Assembly (NCBI GenBank): GCA_040752975.1
Contig: JBFMHF010000152.1
Span: forward strand, 1 to 17,480
DNA: 17,480 bases
Source: JADLDB01 sp040752975
GTDB lineage: Bacteria; Myxococcota; Myxococcia; Myxococcales; Myxococcaceae
Direction: 5' to 3'
The notes beneath the pieces were generated by a model that made no database searches, had not been told where the DNA came from, and saw only the letters and a list, made by a program, of their open reading frames with translations. Below, one piece after another: positions 1 to 7,511 of the stretch (its first letter is position 1; each line of letters opens with the position of its first letter). The translations under genes were made by a program, and so were the position numbers.

Positions 1-1147
1 CGAGCCGCGCGAGCGCTCCCACCGCCACGGCCACCACGCCCGCGTCGTACAGCCACGGCCACGGCAGGGACACGGCCTCGAAAGACGGCACCATGCGGCC
101 CGCAAAGCCCAGCACCAGCAGCGTGCACACGCCCAGGGTGAAGGCGTGGCGCGCCGCGTCCGCGAGGAAGGGCGCGGCGGCGAGAAGGCCCAGCGACGCC
201 AGGCCGTTCCACGCCGAGAGGACGGCGAAGGCGAGCGCGAAGCCGAGGCCCCACTGCACCGCGCGGCGCATGAGAGGCTCTCCGGGCATCGCGCCCGCGG
301 GCTGACGGAAGGGGCGCACCACGCCGACGAAGAGGGCCATCGCCGCGGCCAGCGCCAGCGACGCCGCGCCCGCCCACCTCACGTCACGCGCGAACTCGGC
401 CACGGTCTGCAGCAGGACGGCGAGCTGCCAGAGGAAGAAGGCCGGGCGCTGCGCCGCCGGAGTGGGCCGCTCGATGCGCAGCGTGCAAGCGCCCGCGCGA
501 AAAAAGATGCCCCACAGCCACGAGGCGGTCCCGCCGAAGAGGGCCATGGCGTAGACGGCTTCCAGCGGGAGGGAGGCGAGCGGCCCCGTGGAGAGCTGCC
601 CGAGTTGCCACACCAGCACCAGCAACGCCGACAGCCACCACCAGCCGGTGCCGACGAGGAGAAAAGGCTGCAGCCAGTCAGGAGAGAAGTCGGACTGGAG
701 CCTGAGGCGCAAGATGAAGAGCGCCCACGCCGTCACCGCCGCGAAGAGGAGCACCGCGCCCACCACGCCCAGCCACGCGCTGCCGGGCAGAAGCGCCCCG
801 AGGCGGCCTGCGATGAGGAGCCACAGCCCGCTGATGCCCGTCCACTTCGTCAGGCGAATGGTGGACTCGTGGGCCGGCGTGCCGCCGAAGAAGCGCGGGA
901 CGATTTGAAACGACACGCCGACGATGAGGAGCAGCATGAAGCCGAAGAGCTGCGCGAAGGCGTGAGAGCGGTGGTGGTCGATGGGCACCGGCGTCAGGCG
1001 CGCGTGCAGGTTCCACAGGTTGATGGCGCCAGACAGCGTGCCCACGGTGAGCGCCGCCAGGAGGCCCGACACGATGAAGGCCGGGTACGGAGGCGGTGGA
1101 GCGGTGAGGGGCAAGACGCGGCGGGGCGTGGCGAGGGGGAGCTGCAT
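1..1147 (-). CDS. NnrS-like polytopic membrane protein, 3' end outside window
   Basis: I translated this frame by hand; it is open from the ATG at 1147 to the window edge (382 codons, no stop), so the C-terminus is missing. An in-frame TGA lies four codons upstream (1157-1159), so this ATG is the earliest possible ATG start. The protein is almost entirely hydrophobic, about ten membrane helices. The segment around residues 58-88 (HHRSHAFAQLFGF, then QIVPRFFGG) and one near residue 334 (RHAFTLG, then GFAGRMVPSFEA) have the His-in-helix plus R-M/I-V-P pattern of NnrS-family proteins, heme/copper membrane proteins linked to nitric-oxide stress and denitrification. No clear Shine-Dalgarno precedes the ATG. 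It lies downstream of the porin gene on the same strand, 317 bp away, so it may have its own promoter. The family call is from recalled motifs; the exact role is unknown. Confidence 0.72.
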   Translation of the reverse strand, partial: MQLPLATPRRVLPLTAPPPPYPAFIVSGLLAALTVGTLSGAINLWNLHARLTPVPIDHHRSHAFAQLFGFMLLLIVGVSFQIVPRFFGGTPAHESTIRLTKWTGISGLWLLIAGRLGALLPGSAWLGVVGAVLLFAAVTAWALFILRLRLQSDFSPDWLQPFLLVGTGWWWLSALLVLVWQLGQLSTGPLASLPLEAVYAMALFGGTASWLWGIFFRAGACTLRIERPTPAAQRPAFFLWQLAVLLQTVAEFARDVRWAGAASLALAAAMALFVGVVRPFRQPAGAMPGEPLMRRAVQWGLGFALAFAVLSAWNGLASLGLLAAAPFLADAARHAFTLGVCTLLVLGFAGRMVPSFEAVSLPWPWLYDAGVVAVAVGALARL

Positions 1148-1464
1148 GGGGCGGCGTCATGCAAGCGCCGGGCACAGCGGCGCACCGGAAGGCGCGTCGG
1201 CCCTGCCTTTCGCGCCGCCGACCGGCCGTGCCGCTGGAGCCGCTCCGCGTCGGTTTACGGCGACTCGGGCGGCGGCGCTTTCGGCTCTCGTCTGGCCTCG
1301 TCCATTCCCTGCCCCGTGTCCCTTCAGACATGTCCGTCGGCCACGTCCGAAGCCGACGCGGACGGAGCGCGCCTGGCCGATGCGTTTCATCTCGGGACAT
1401 GCGCTCCGCTTCGCCGGAAGTGCCGCGGCGGGGTTGGACGAACTCACGCGCGTCTTTCGCGCAG
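1148..1464. other. Non-coding gap with one hairpin, between porin and NnrS-like genes
   Basis: I see no convincing gene in these 317 bp; open frames here are out-of-frame extensions with skewed composition. It holds an imperfect inverted repeat at 1332-1363: GTCCGTCGGC, a 10-nt loop, then GCCGACGCGGAC, with two unpaired bases. It could end porin transcription on the minus strand, but no T-run follows. An ACATGT palindrome sits beside it. At 1160-1168 the minus strand reads GCGCTTGCA, ending 12 nt before the NnrS-like start codon; the same word precedes two other genes in the window. Confidence 0.45.
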
Positions 1465-2997
1465 TCAGAATTGGCTGCGGACCGAGAGGAAGCCCCACGT
1501 CGATGGGCTGCTGCCCCGTGACGAAGAGCCGCCGCCGGGGAGGAAGACGGCGAAGGTCCCTGAGAGGCCGACGTACTTCGTGAAGGGCACGGTGGCGTTG
1601 AAGTCGAGCTCGGTGCCCAGGTTGGCGTTGGTGCGGTTGGGGTCCGCGGCGATGAGCTGCGCGCCGGCGGCGTTGTAGGAGGCGCCCCGCGCGTCCCAGA
1701 AGCGGAAGTGGTGCACGTCGAGCCACACGTGCGCGCCGAACGGCCGGAAGCCGACGCTGCCCTTGAAGCCCAGCACGTTCTGCCAGCCGACGTAGTCCAT
1801 GAAGCCCAGGTGGATGTGCCCGGTGGGGAAGAGCTGGTTGAAGGTGCTCTGCGTGGTGTCGGTGGCGTCGCCGTCACCCGACGCGCCCAGCACCTCCGCG
1901 CCCACGTACCACTTGCCGGGCGCGGAGAAGGTGTACGTGCCGCGGCCCGCGAAGGCCCCCGCGAGGACGAGCGAAGCGCCCTGCTGCCCTGTCTGGAAGG
2001 CCCCTTCGCCCAGAAGCGCCAGCCCGCCCGAGGTCCAGGACACGCGCGCGCCCAGCGTGGCGAGGTTGGTGTCCGGGCCGGGCCCCGAGGCGGCGCTCCC
2101 CGCGTCGTTGTGGAGGCCCAGCGCATAGCCGTCGATGCCCAGCGCCCTGGTGGGGCGGAAGCGGCCGTACAACCCATAGAAGAACTGGCCCGAGTTGTGG
2201 AAGCGCGAGGTGGTGCCGGTTACCCACGCCGGCGGACGCAGCATCATCGCGAAGCCGTCCACCGTGGTGGTGTCGCTGGGCCTCACCCGGAGGAAGACGC
2301 CGTCGAAGGCGCGCGCCGACTGCGCCCAGTCGAGGTTGCCGATGAGGCGGTCTTCTCCGTAGGACAGCTCCTGTCGGCCCAGCCGCACGTCCAGCCAGTC
2401 CGTCACCTTCACGTCCACGAAGCCCTGGTGCAGCCCCGTGTTGGGCGTGGTGGTGACGGTGTTGGGCTCGCTGCCCCAGAAGCGCACGTCCTGAAACTCC
2501 ACCAGCACGCCCACCCGCCCGAAGGCGGAAGCCCGCACCGACAGGCGCGCCCGGTGCTCGATGCCGAACTCGTGGTCGCCCACCGCGCCGTCGTAGTCGC
2601 GGTTGTCGCGCAGCTCCCCGCGCGCGAAGTACTGGCCGCCGAAGCCCAGGGACCACTTCTCGCCCGCCAGCCGGAAGGGGCCGGGCTCGAGCGGCGTGGC
2701 CGCGCTGGAGAACTTCTCACCCGACGACTTGCGCCCGGGGCCCCACAGCGACTGCACCAGGTCGAAGGGGCCTGGAGGTTCCGCCGGCGGCGCCACCACC
2801 GCCGCGGGCTCGCTCTTCGCCACCGGCGCTTCCACTCTCGGCGCCGGCGGCGGCGCGTCGCTCGTCGTCCCGGCATCCACCGCGTCCACCACAGGCGGCG
2901 CCTGTCCCGCGGGAGGTGCCTCCGCGTTGGTGTCCATGCCTTGCCCCCACGCCGCCGCCGCCACCAGCCACACGACTGCCCCGAGCGCTCGAGTCAT
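1465..2997 (-). CDS. Outer-membrane beta-barrel porin, alginate-export type
   Basis: Predicted 510-aa outer-membrane channel. The start MTRALGAVVWLVAAAAWGQG is a Sec signal peptide with cleavage near residue 18-20. A Pro/Ala/Val-rich linker runs to about residue 80, then a barrel of alternating strands continues to a terminal Phe (SVRSQF), the usual barrel end signal. The middle has the alginate_export signature: RGELRDNRDYDG, LVEFQDVRFWG, GFVDVKVTDWLDVRLGRQEL, then YGEDRLIGNLDW and ARAFDGV. Despite the family name, such porins often sit beside respiratory or oxyanion genes, so passage of nitrate/nitrite or another small anion is a reasonable inference, not shown. An in-frame ATG at 3060 would add 21 residues and has a GGAG 12 nt upstream; 2997 fits a signal peptide better. 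It is divergent from the molybdoenzyme operon and shares its 5' region. Confidence 0.85.
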   Translation of the reverse strand: MTRALGAVVWLVAAAAWGQGMDTNAEAPPAGQAPPVVDAVDAGTTSDAPPPAPRVEAPVAKSEPAAVVAPPAEPPGPFDLVQSLWGPGRKSSGEKFSSAATPLEPGPFRLAGEKWSLGFGGQYFARGELRDNRDYDGAVGDHEFGIEHRARLSVRASAFGRVGVLVEFQDVRFWGSEPNTVTTTPNTGLHQGFVDVKVTDWLDVRLGRQELSYGEDRLIGNLDWAQSARAFDGVFLRVRPSDTTTVDGFAMMLRPPAWVTGTTSRFHNSGQFFYGLYGRFRPTRALGIDGYALGLHNDAGSAASGPGPDTNLATLGARVSWTSGGLALLGEGAFQTGQQGASLVLAGAFAGRGTYTFSAPGKWYVGAEVLGASGDGDATDTTQSTFNQLFPTGHIHLGFMDYVGWQNVLGFKGSVGFRPFGAHVWLDVHHFRFWDARGASYNAAGAQLIAADPNRTNANLGTELDFNATVPFTKYVGLSGTFAVFLPGGGSSSRGSSPSTWGFLSVRSQF

Positions 2998-3059
2998 GCC
3001 GCGCCGGTCTGCAAGCGCTGTTCGCACGCGGCCGGCGAACCCTTTCCCGCGAGCCAGCA

Positions 3060-3100
3060 TCTCAACTGATATCTCCAACCCGAGGTATGTCTCAAACTGA
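3060..3100. repeat. Direct repeat TCTCAA(A)CTGA, possible activator sites
   Basis: TCTCAACTGA (3060-3069) and TCTCAAACTGA (3090-3100) are direct repeats with start points 30 bp apart, about three helical turns. They lie about 115-155 bp upstream of the sigma-54-like element at 3214-3229, a distance typical of enhancer sites for sigma-54 activators. The first copy abuts the alternative porin start at 3060. A regulatory role is inferred from placement only. Confidence 0.35.
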
Positions 3101-3110
3101 ACGTTCCGCC

Positions 3111-3127
3111 GTGTTTCCAGGTGGAAC
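3111..3127. promoter_or_regulatory. Imperfect inverted repeat, candidate operator
   Basis: The sequence TGTT-T-CCA-GG-TGG-AACA is an inverted repeat with 7-bp arms around a GG centre and one extra T in the left arm. Just upstream is the palindrome GAACGTTC (3099-3106). Both lie in the AT-richer middle of the divergent intergenic region between the porin and the molybdoenzyme operon, where a shared operator would be expected. I do not recognise an FNR/NNR (TTGAT-N4-ATCAA) or NarL site. Confidence 0.3.
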
Positions 3128-3213
3128 AGTCCGCGGCCTTGCCCGGCTGAGAACGCGCAACCGCTGCGCGCTGCGCGGAGGGCTTTCGAGGGTGCAGCGC
3201 CCGGCGGAGGTGC

Positions 3214-3229
3214 TGGCCCTGCGCTTGCT
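3214..3229 (+). promoter_or_regulatory. Sigma-54-like promoter element ahead of molybdoenzyme operon
   Basis: TGGCCCTGCGCTTGCT fits the sigma-54 pattern TGGCACG-N4-TTGCW, with GG at 3215-3216, exactly ten bases, then GC at 3227-3228, and an intact TTGCT. Transcription would start near 3240, only a few bases before the ATG at 3244. Either the first gene is nearly leaderless, its true start is further downstream, or the match is chance, which is not rare in such GC-rich DNA. Confidence 0.35.
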
Positions 3230-3243
3230 CGCGCGCCGGGGGA

Positions 3244-4020
3244 ATGTCGCTCGGGGATCCGCTGGCAGAGCTGTCGCAACGGTGGAGCCGTGCGCGGCGC
3301 GCAGCCGCGACCGCCGTCATCGGCTCCGTCGACGGCCCGGCGGGAGAAGCGGACGTCTTCGCCTGCGCCGCCGAGGTCGACGAGGTGGAGTTCCACCGTC
3401 GCCTCTTCGAGAACTCGGCGCGGCTGGGCCAGGGCTTCCGACGCTTTCATCAGCGCCCCGCCGTCTCGCTGGAGGAGTTGCCTCCGCTCCTTCAGCGCCT
3501 CGACAGTCCCTGCCTCTCCGGCGCGCGCTGGGAGGCACGCGCTCGAGCGCTCGTCGGGACTCGCCCGCCCTGCCGCGCCGGCTGCGACGCCGCCACCTGT
3601 GACGCCTGGCGTGAGGCCATCGACGGCCTGGTGGTCGGCCTCACCGGGGAAGGGCGCTTCACCCGCACCGCGAGCGCCGGGCACGGCCAGGAGCGCTGTG
3701 TCGACGTCATCACCAGCGACCCCGAGTCTCCGCTGCGCTACGGCGAGCTCCCGGACGACCTCGTCCCCGTCCTCGAGTCGGTGCAGCGCTTCGTGCGCCT
3801 CTTCAAGGGCGCCGACGTGCGCTTCCTCGGCGTGTCCGAGGGCGTGCTGCTCTACCAGGTGCGCACCGCCGAGTGTGGCGACGTGCGCGGCAACGCCCGC
3901 CGGATGATCGAAGAGACGCTGGGCCGGCGCCTGCCCCACCTCCGGCTGCGCGAGCTCTCTCCGCGGCCGGTGCTGGACGACTCACCTGCTTCACCCACCC
4001 ACGAGGACTCGAGGCCATGA
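3244..4020 (+). CDS. Cys-containing protein with degenerate NifU-like C-terminal domain, first gene of operon
   Basis: 258 aa, soluble, no signal peptide. The N-terminal half is Arg/Glu-rich and helical. A cysteine patch CRAGCDAATC (C110-x3-C114-x4-C119) precedes a helix, then a beta-hairpin ending GHGQERCVDVI (C152), a shape reminiscent of V4R/ATC-hydrolase-type small-ligand domains (weak). Residues about 175-240 (VLESVQRFV, then GADVRFLGVSEGVLLYQVR, TAECGDVRGNA and RRMIEETLGRRLP) follow the NifU C-terminal Fe-S scaffold pattern, but only C211 remains of the usual CxxC. Its stop overlaps the alpha-subunit start as ATGA (4017-4020), so the two are translationally coupled. Position suggests a cytoplasmic assembly or Fe-S/Mo-cofactor factor for the enzyme; I do not recognise a named family. 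The ATG is preceded by a G-run with no normal spacing. Confidence 0.72.
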   Translation: MSLGDPLAELSQRWSRARRAAATAVIGSVDGPAGEADVFACAAEVDEVEFHRRLFENSARLGQGFRRFHQRPAVSLEELPPLLQRLDSPCLSGARWEARARALVGTRPPCRAGCDAATCDAWREAIDGLVVGLTGEGRFTRTASAGHGQERCVDVITSDPESPLRYGELPDDLVPVLESVQRFVRLFKGADVRFLGVSEGVLLYQVRTAECGDVRGNARRMIEETLGRRLPHLRLRELSPRPVLDDSPASPTHEDSRP

Positions 4021-7000
4021 GCGACGGCAACTCCCTGAAGCGAAGGACGCTGCTCCGCGGACTCTTCGGCGCCGGCGTGCTGGCGGCCACCGACTCCGCC
4101 GCCGCGCCCCTGAAGTTCCTGAAGCCGATGCAGGTGGACAACCCGCTGGCCGCGTACCCCAACCGCGACTGGGAGAAGGCCTACCGGAACATCTTCAACT
4201 ACGACTCCAGCTTCGTCTTCCTCTGCGCGCCCAATGACACGCACAACTGCCTGCTGCGCGCGTACGTGAAGAACGGCGTCGTCACCCGCATCGGCCCCAC
4301 CTTCGGCTACGGCAAGGCGGAGGACCTCGCCGGCCACCGGGCCTCCGCGCGGTGGGATCCCCGCATCTGCCAGAAGGGCCTCGCGCTGGTCCGCCGCATC
4401 TACGGCGATCGCCGGGTGAAGGCGCCGATGGTCCGCAAGGGCTTCAAGGAGTGGGCGGACGCCGGCTTCCCGCGCGACCCGAAGACGGGCGTGGTGGACC
4501 CGAAGTACCTCCAGCGGGGCAAGGAGCCGTTCATCAAGGTGTCGTGGCAGCAGGCCTACGACTACTCGGCGAAGGCGCTCGAGAACATCATGCGCACCTA
4601 CTCGGGCGAAGAGGGCAAGGCGAAGCTGGCCGCCCAGGGGTACGACCCGGCGATGGTGGAGGCCACCGAGGGCAGCGGCGCCGAGACGGTGAAGCTGCGC
4701 GGGGGCATGGCCTTCCTGGGGGCCACCCGCATCTTCGGCCTCTACCGGCTCGCCAACTGCCTCGCGCTCGCTGACGCGAAGATCCGCAACGTGGGCGCGG
4801 ACAAGGCGCACGGCGCGCGTGGCTGGGACAGCTACAGCTGGCACACCGACCTGCCGCCGGGGCACCCGATGGTGACGGGGGCCCAGACGAACGACTTCGA
4901 CCTCTTCGCCACCGAGCAGGCGAAGCTGATCCTCGTCTGGGGGATGAACTGGATCACCACCAAGATGCCCGACAGCCACTGGCTGACCGAGGCGCGCCTC
5001 AAGGGCGCGAAGGTGACCGCCATCACCGTGGAGTACTCGGCCACCGCGTCGAAGTCCGACGACGTCATCATCATCCGCCCGGGGACGGACCCGGCCTTCG
5101 CGCTGGGCCTTGCGCAGCAGCTCATCGCCCGCAAGCTGTTCGACGCGAAGTGGGTGGCCGCCAACACCGACCTCCCCTTCCTGGTGCGCATGGACACGCT
5201 CCAGCCGCTGCGCCCCTCCGAGGTGCTCAAGGGCTGGACCGACGCGCCGCCGAAGAACGTGGCCTGGCTGGGGAAGGGCGCGAAGCCCCTGCCGGTGGCG
5301 AAGCAGCAGGGCCAGCAGGCGCCCGAGGCGCTGGCCGCGGACTTCAAGCCCTTCGTGGTGTGGGACAAGAAGAAGAACGCGCTGGCGGCGGTGACGCGCG
5401 ACGACTGGGGCAAGGCCTTCTCCCTCGAGCCGGACCTGTCGGCGAAGAAGACCGTCACGCTGGTCGACGGGAAGTCCGTCGAGGTGCGCACCGGCTTCGA
5501 CCTGCTCGCGCAGTACCTCGACGACAACCTCACGCCCGAGAAGGCGTCGGCCATCACCGGCGCCCCGGCGAAGGTCTTCACCGAGCTGGCCCAGGCCATC
5601 GCGAAGAACCCCGAGAAGACGCTGTTCGCCAACGGCATGGGGCCCAACCAGTTCTTCAACAACGACCTGAAGGACCGGGCCATCTTCCTGGTGGCCGCCC
5701 TCACCCGGAACATCGGCTTCCCCGGGGGCAACGTGGGCAGCTACGCGGGCAACTACCGCGCGGCGCTCTTCGGCGGCGTGCCCACCTTCGTGATGGAGGA
5801 CCCCTTCAACCTCCAGCTCGATCCGGCCGGCCCGACCACCTCGAAGAAGTACCTGCACTACGAGTCGCTGCACTACTTCAACTACGGCGACCGGCCCTTG
5901 CGCGTCGGCAAGACGCTCTTCACCGGGAAAGGCCACCTGCCCACGCCCACCAAGGCGATGTGGCTCAACAACTCCAACTCCGTCATCGGCAACATCAAGT
6001 GGCACTACGACGTGGTGCACAACACCCTGCCGAAGATGGACTTCATCGCCTACTCGGACTGGTGGTGGACGGGCAGCTGCGAGTACTCCGACGTCGTCTT
6101 CGCCTGCGACAGCTGGGCCGAGTTCAAACACCCGGACATGACGGCGAGCTGCACCAACCCCTTCCTGCAGCTCTACCCCACCACGCCGTTGAAGCGCATC
6201 TTCGACACGAAGACGGACATGGAGATCATCGCCGGCGTGGCGAAGTCGCTGGGCGGGCTGCTCAAGGAGCCCCGGCTGGGCGACGCCTTCAAGTTCGTCG
6301 ACGAAGACAAGGTGGACGTCTACCTGCAGCGCATCATCGACGCCTCGCCCAACACCCGCGGCTACCTCTTCGGCGAGCTGATGAAGCGCGCCCAGGAAGG
6401 CGTTCCGGCCCTGATGAACACCCGCACCTACCCGCGCGTGTCGTCGTACGAGCAGTCGAAGGGCGAGCAGCCGTGGCACACGAAGTCGGGGAGGCTCGAG
6501 TTCTACCGGCCCGAGCCCGAGTTCATCGACTCCGGCGAGAACCTGGTGGTGCACCGCGAGCCGGTGGACTCCACCTTCTACGAGCCCAACGTCATCCTCG
6601 CGAAGCCACACCCGGCCATTCGTCCGAAGTCGCCGGAGGACTACGGGCTGGCGCGCAGCGACGTGTCCACCGAGACGCGGCAGGTGCGGCACGTACAGGT
6701 GGACGGCGACGCGCTGCTCAAGAGCGAGCACCCGCTGAAGGCGCTCAAGTTCACGCACATCTACCACACGCCCAAGTACCGCCACGGCGCGCACACCACG
6801 CCGGTGGACACGGACTTCACCGGCGTCCTCTTCGGGCCCTTCGGCGACGTGTACCGCCACGACAAGCGGCTGCCGTCGAACACCGAGGGCTACGTGGACC
6901 TGAACCCGCTCGACGCGAAGGAGCTGGGCCTGGATGACGGCGACTACGTGTGGATCGACGCGGACCCGAAGGACCGGCCCTTCCGCGGCTGGAAGCAGGG

Positions 7001-7472
7001 CACCGAGGAGTACAAGGTGGGCCGGCTCCTCTTGCGCGTGCGCTACTACCCGGGCACGCCGCGCAACGTCGCCCGCACCTGGCACAACATGTACGGCGCC
7101 ACCTTCGGCTCGATGAGGGGCCACGAGACACGCGCGGACGGCCTGGCCCGCAACGAGCACACGCAGTACCAGGCCATGTACCGCTACGGGAGCCACCAGT
7201 CGGCCACCCGCGCGTGGCTCAAGCCCACGCTGATGACCGAGACGCTCGTCCACAAGGACATGTTCGGCCAGCAGCTGATGAAGGGCTTCGCCCCTGACAT
7301 CCACTGCCCGACCGGCGCGCCGCGCGAGGCCTTCGTGAAGCTGACGAAAGCCGAGGCGGGAGGCATCGGCGGCAAGGGGCGCTGGCGCCCAGCCGAGCTC
7401 GGCTTCCGGCCCACGCTCGAGAGCGAGGCGATGACCAACTACCTCAAGGGGCGCTTCATCAAGAAGGGCTGA
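4017..7472 (+). CDS. nxrA: NxrA/NarG-type molybdopterin oxidoreductase alpha subunit (putative nitrite oxidoreductase or nitrate reductase)
   Basis: Catalytic subunit, 1151 aa, of a type II DMSO-reductase-family enzyme. A Tat signal is clear (KRRTLLRG at residues 8-15, hydrophobic stretch, Ala-rich cleavage site near 30), so the folded enzyme is exported to the periplasm. The N-terminal [4Fe-4S] (FS0) ligands read C70-x3-D74-x3-C78-x39-C118, where NarG has H-C-C-C; the Asp-containing set is a mark of the Nxr clade. D278 in WHTDLPPGHP aligns with the Mo-ligand Asp of NarG (CDLPP). The C-terminal third keeps segments I recall from Nitrospira-type NxrA: PKYRHGAHTTPVDTDF, GYVDLNPLDAKELGL, RYYPGTPRNV, YRYGSHQSATRAWLKPTLMT and HCPTGAPRE. 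The start is fixed by the Tat motif and the ATGA overlap with the preceding gene. The symbol marks the clade only: nitrite oxidation, nitrate reduction or another oxyanion reaction cannot be separated from sequence. Confidence 0.9.
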   Translation: MSDGNSLKRRTLLRGLFGAGVLAATDSAAAPLKFLKPMQVDNPLAAYPNRDWEKAYRNIFNYDSSFVFLCAPNDTHNCLLRAYVKNGVVTRIGPTFGYGKAEDLAGHRASARWDPRICQKGLALVRRIYGDRRVKAPMVRKGFKEWADAGFPRDPKTGVVDPKYLQRGKEPFIKVSWQQAYDYSAKALENIMRTYSGEEGKAKLAAQGYDPAMVEATEGSGAETVKLRGGMAFLGATRIFGLYRLANCLALADAKIRNVGADKAHGARGWDSYSWHTDLPPGHPMVTGAQTNDFDLFATEQAKLILVWGMNWITTKMPDSHWLTEARLKGAKVTAITVEYSATASKSDDVIIIRPGTDPAFALGLAQQLIARKLFDAKWVAANTDLPFLVRMDTLQPLRPSEVLKGWTDAPPKNVAWLGKGAKPLPVAKQQGQQAPEALAADFKPFVVWDKKKNALAAVTRDDWGKAFSLEPDLSAKKTVTLVDGKSVEVRTGFDLLAQYLDDNLTPEKASAITGAPAKVFTELAQAIAKNPEKTLFANGMGPNQFFNNDLKDRAIFLVAALTRNIGFPGGNVGSYAGNYRAALFGGVPTFVMEDPFNLQLDPAGPTTSKKYLHYESLHYFNYGDRPLRVGKTLFTGKGHLPTPTKAMWLNNSNSVIGNIKWHYDVVHNTLPKMDFIAYSDWWWTGSCEYSDVVFACDSWAEFKHPDMTASCTNPFLQLYPTTPLKRIFDTKTDMEIIAGVAKSLGGLLKEPRLGDAFKFVDEDKVDVYLQRIIDASPNTRGYLFGELMKRAQEGVPALMNTRTYPRVSSYEQSKGEQPWHTKSGRLEFYRPEPEFIDSGENLVVHREPVDSTFYEPNVILAKPHPAIRPKSPEDYGLARSDVSTETRQVRHVQVDGDALLKSEHPLKALKFTHIYHTPKYRHGAHTTPVDTDFTGVLFGPFGDVYRHDKRLPSNTEGYVDLNPLDAKELGLDDGDYVWIDADPKDRPFRGWKQGTEEYKVGRLLLRVRYYPGTPRNVARTWHNMYGATFGSMRGHETRADGLARNEHTQYQAMYRYGSHQSATRAWLKPTLMTETLVHKDMFGQQLMKGFAPDIHCPTGAPREAFVKLTKAEAGGIGGKGRWRPAELGFRPTLESEAMTNYLKGRFIKKG

Positions 7473-7511
7473 CGCTGCTTCCTCACCTTCCGACACGAAA
7501 GAGACACGGCC

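Noticed and set aside
1160..1175. Sigma-54-like element GTGCCCGGCGCTTGCA on the minus strand before the NnrS-like gene
   Set aside because: The -24 GG doublet is broken (TG) and the start site would fall on the start codon; kept only as part of the shared-word observation.
146..1678. 510-codon plus-strand open frame across the left end
   Set aside because: Composition is Arg/Glu/Gln-rich noise and it lies antisense to the NnrS-like and porin genes, which have family motifs.
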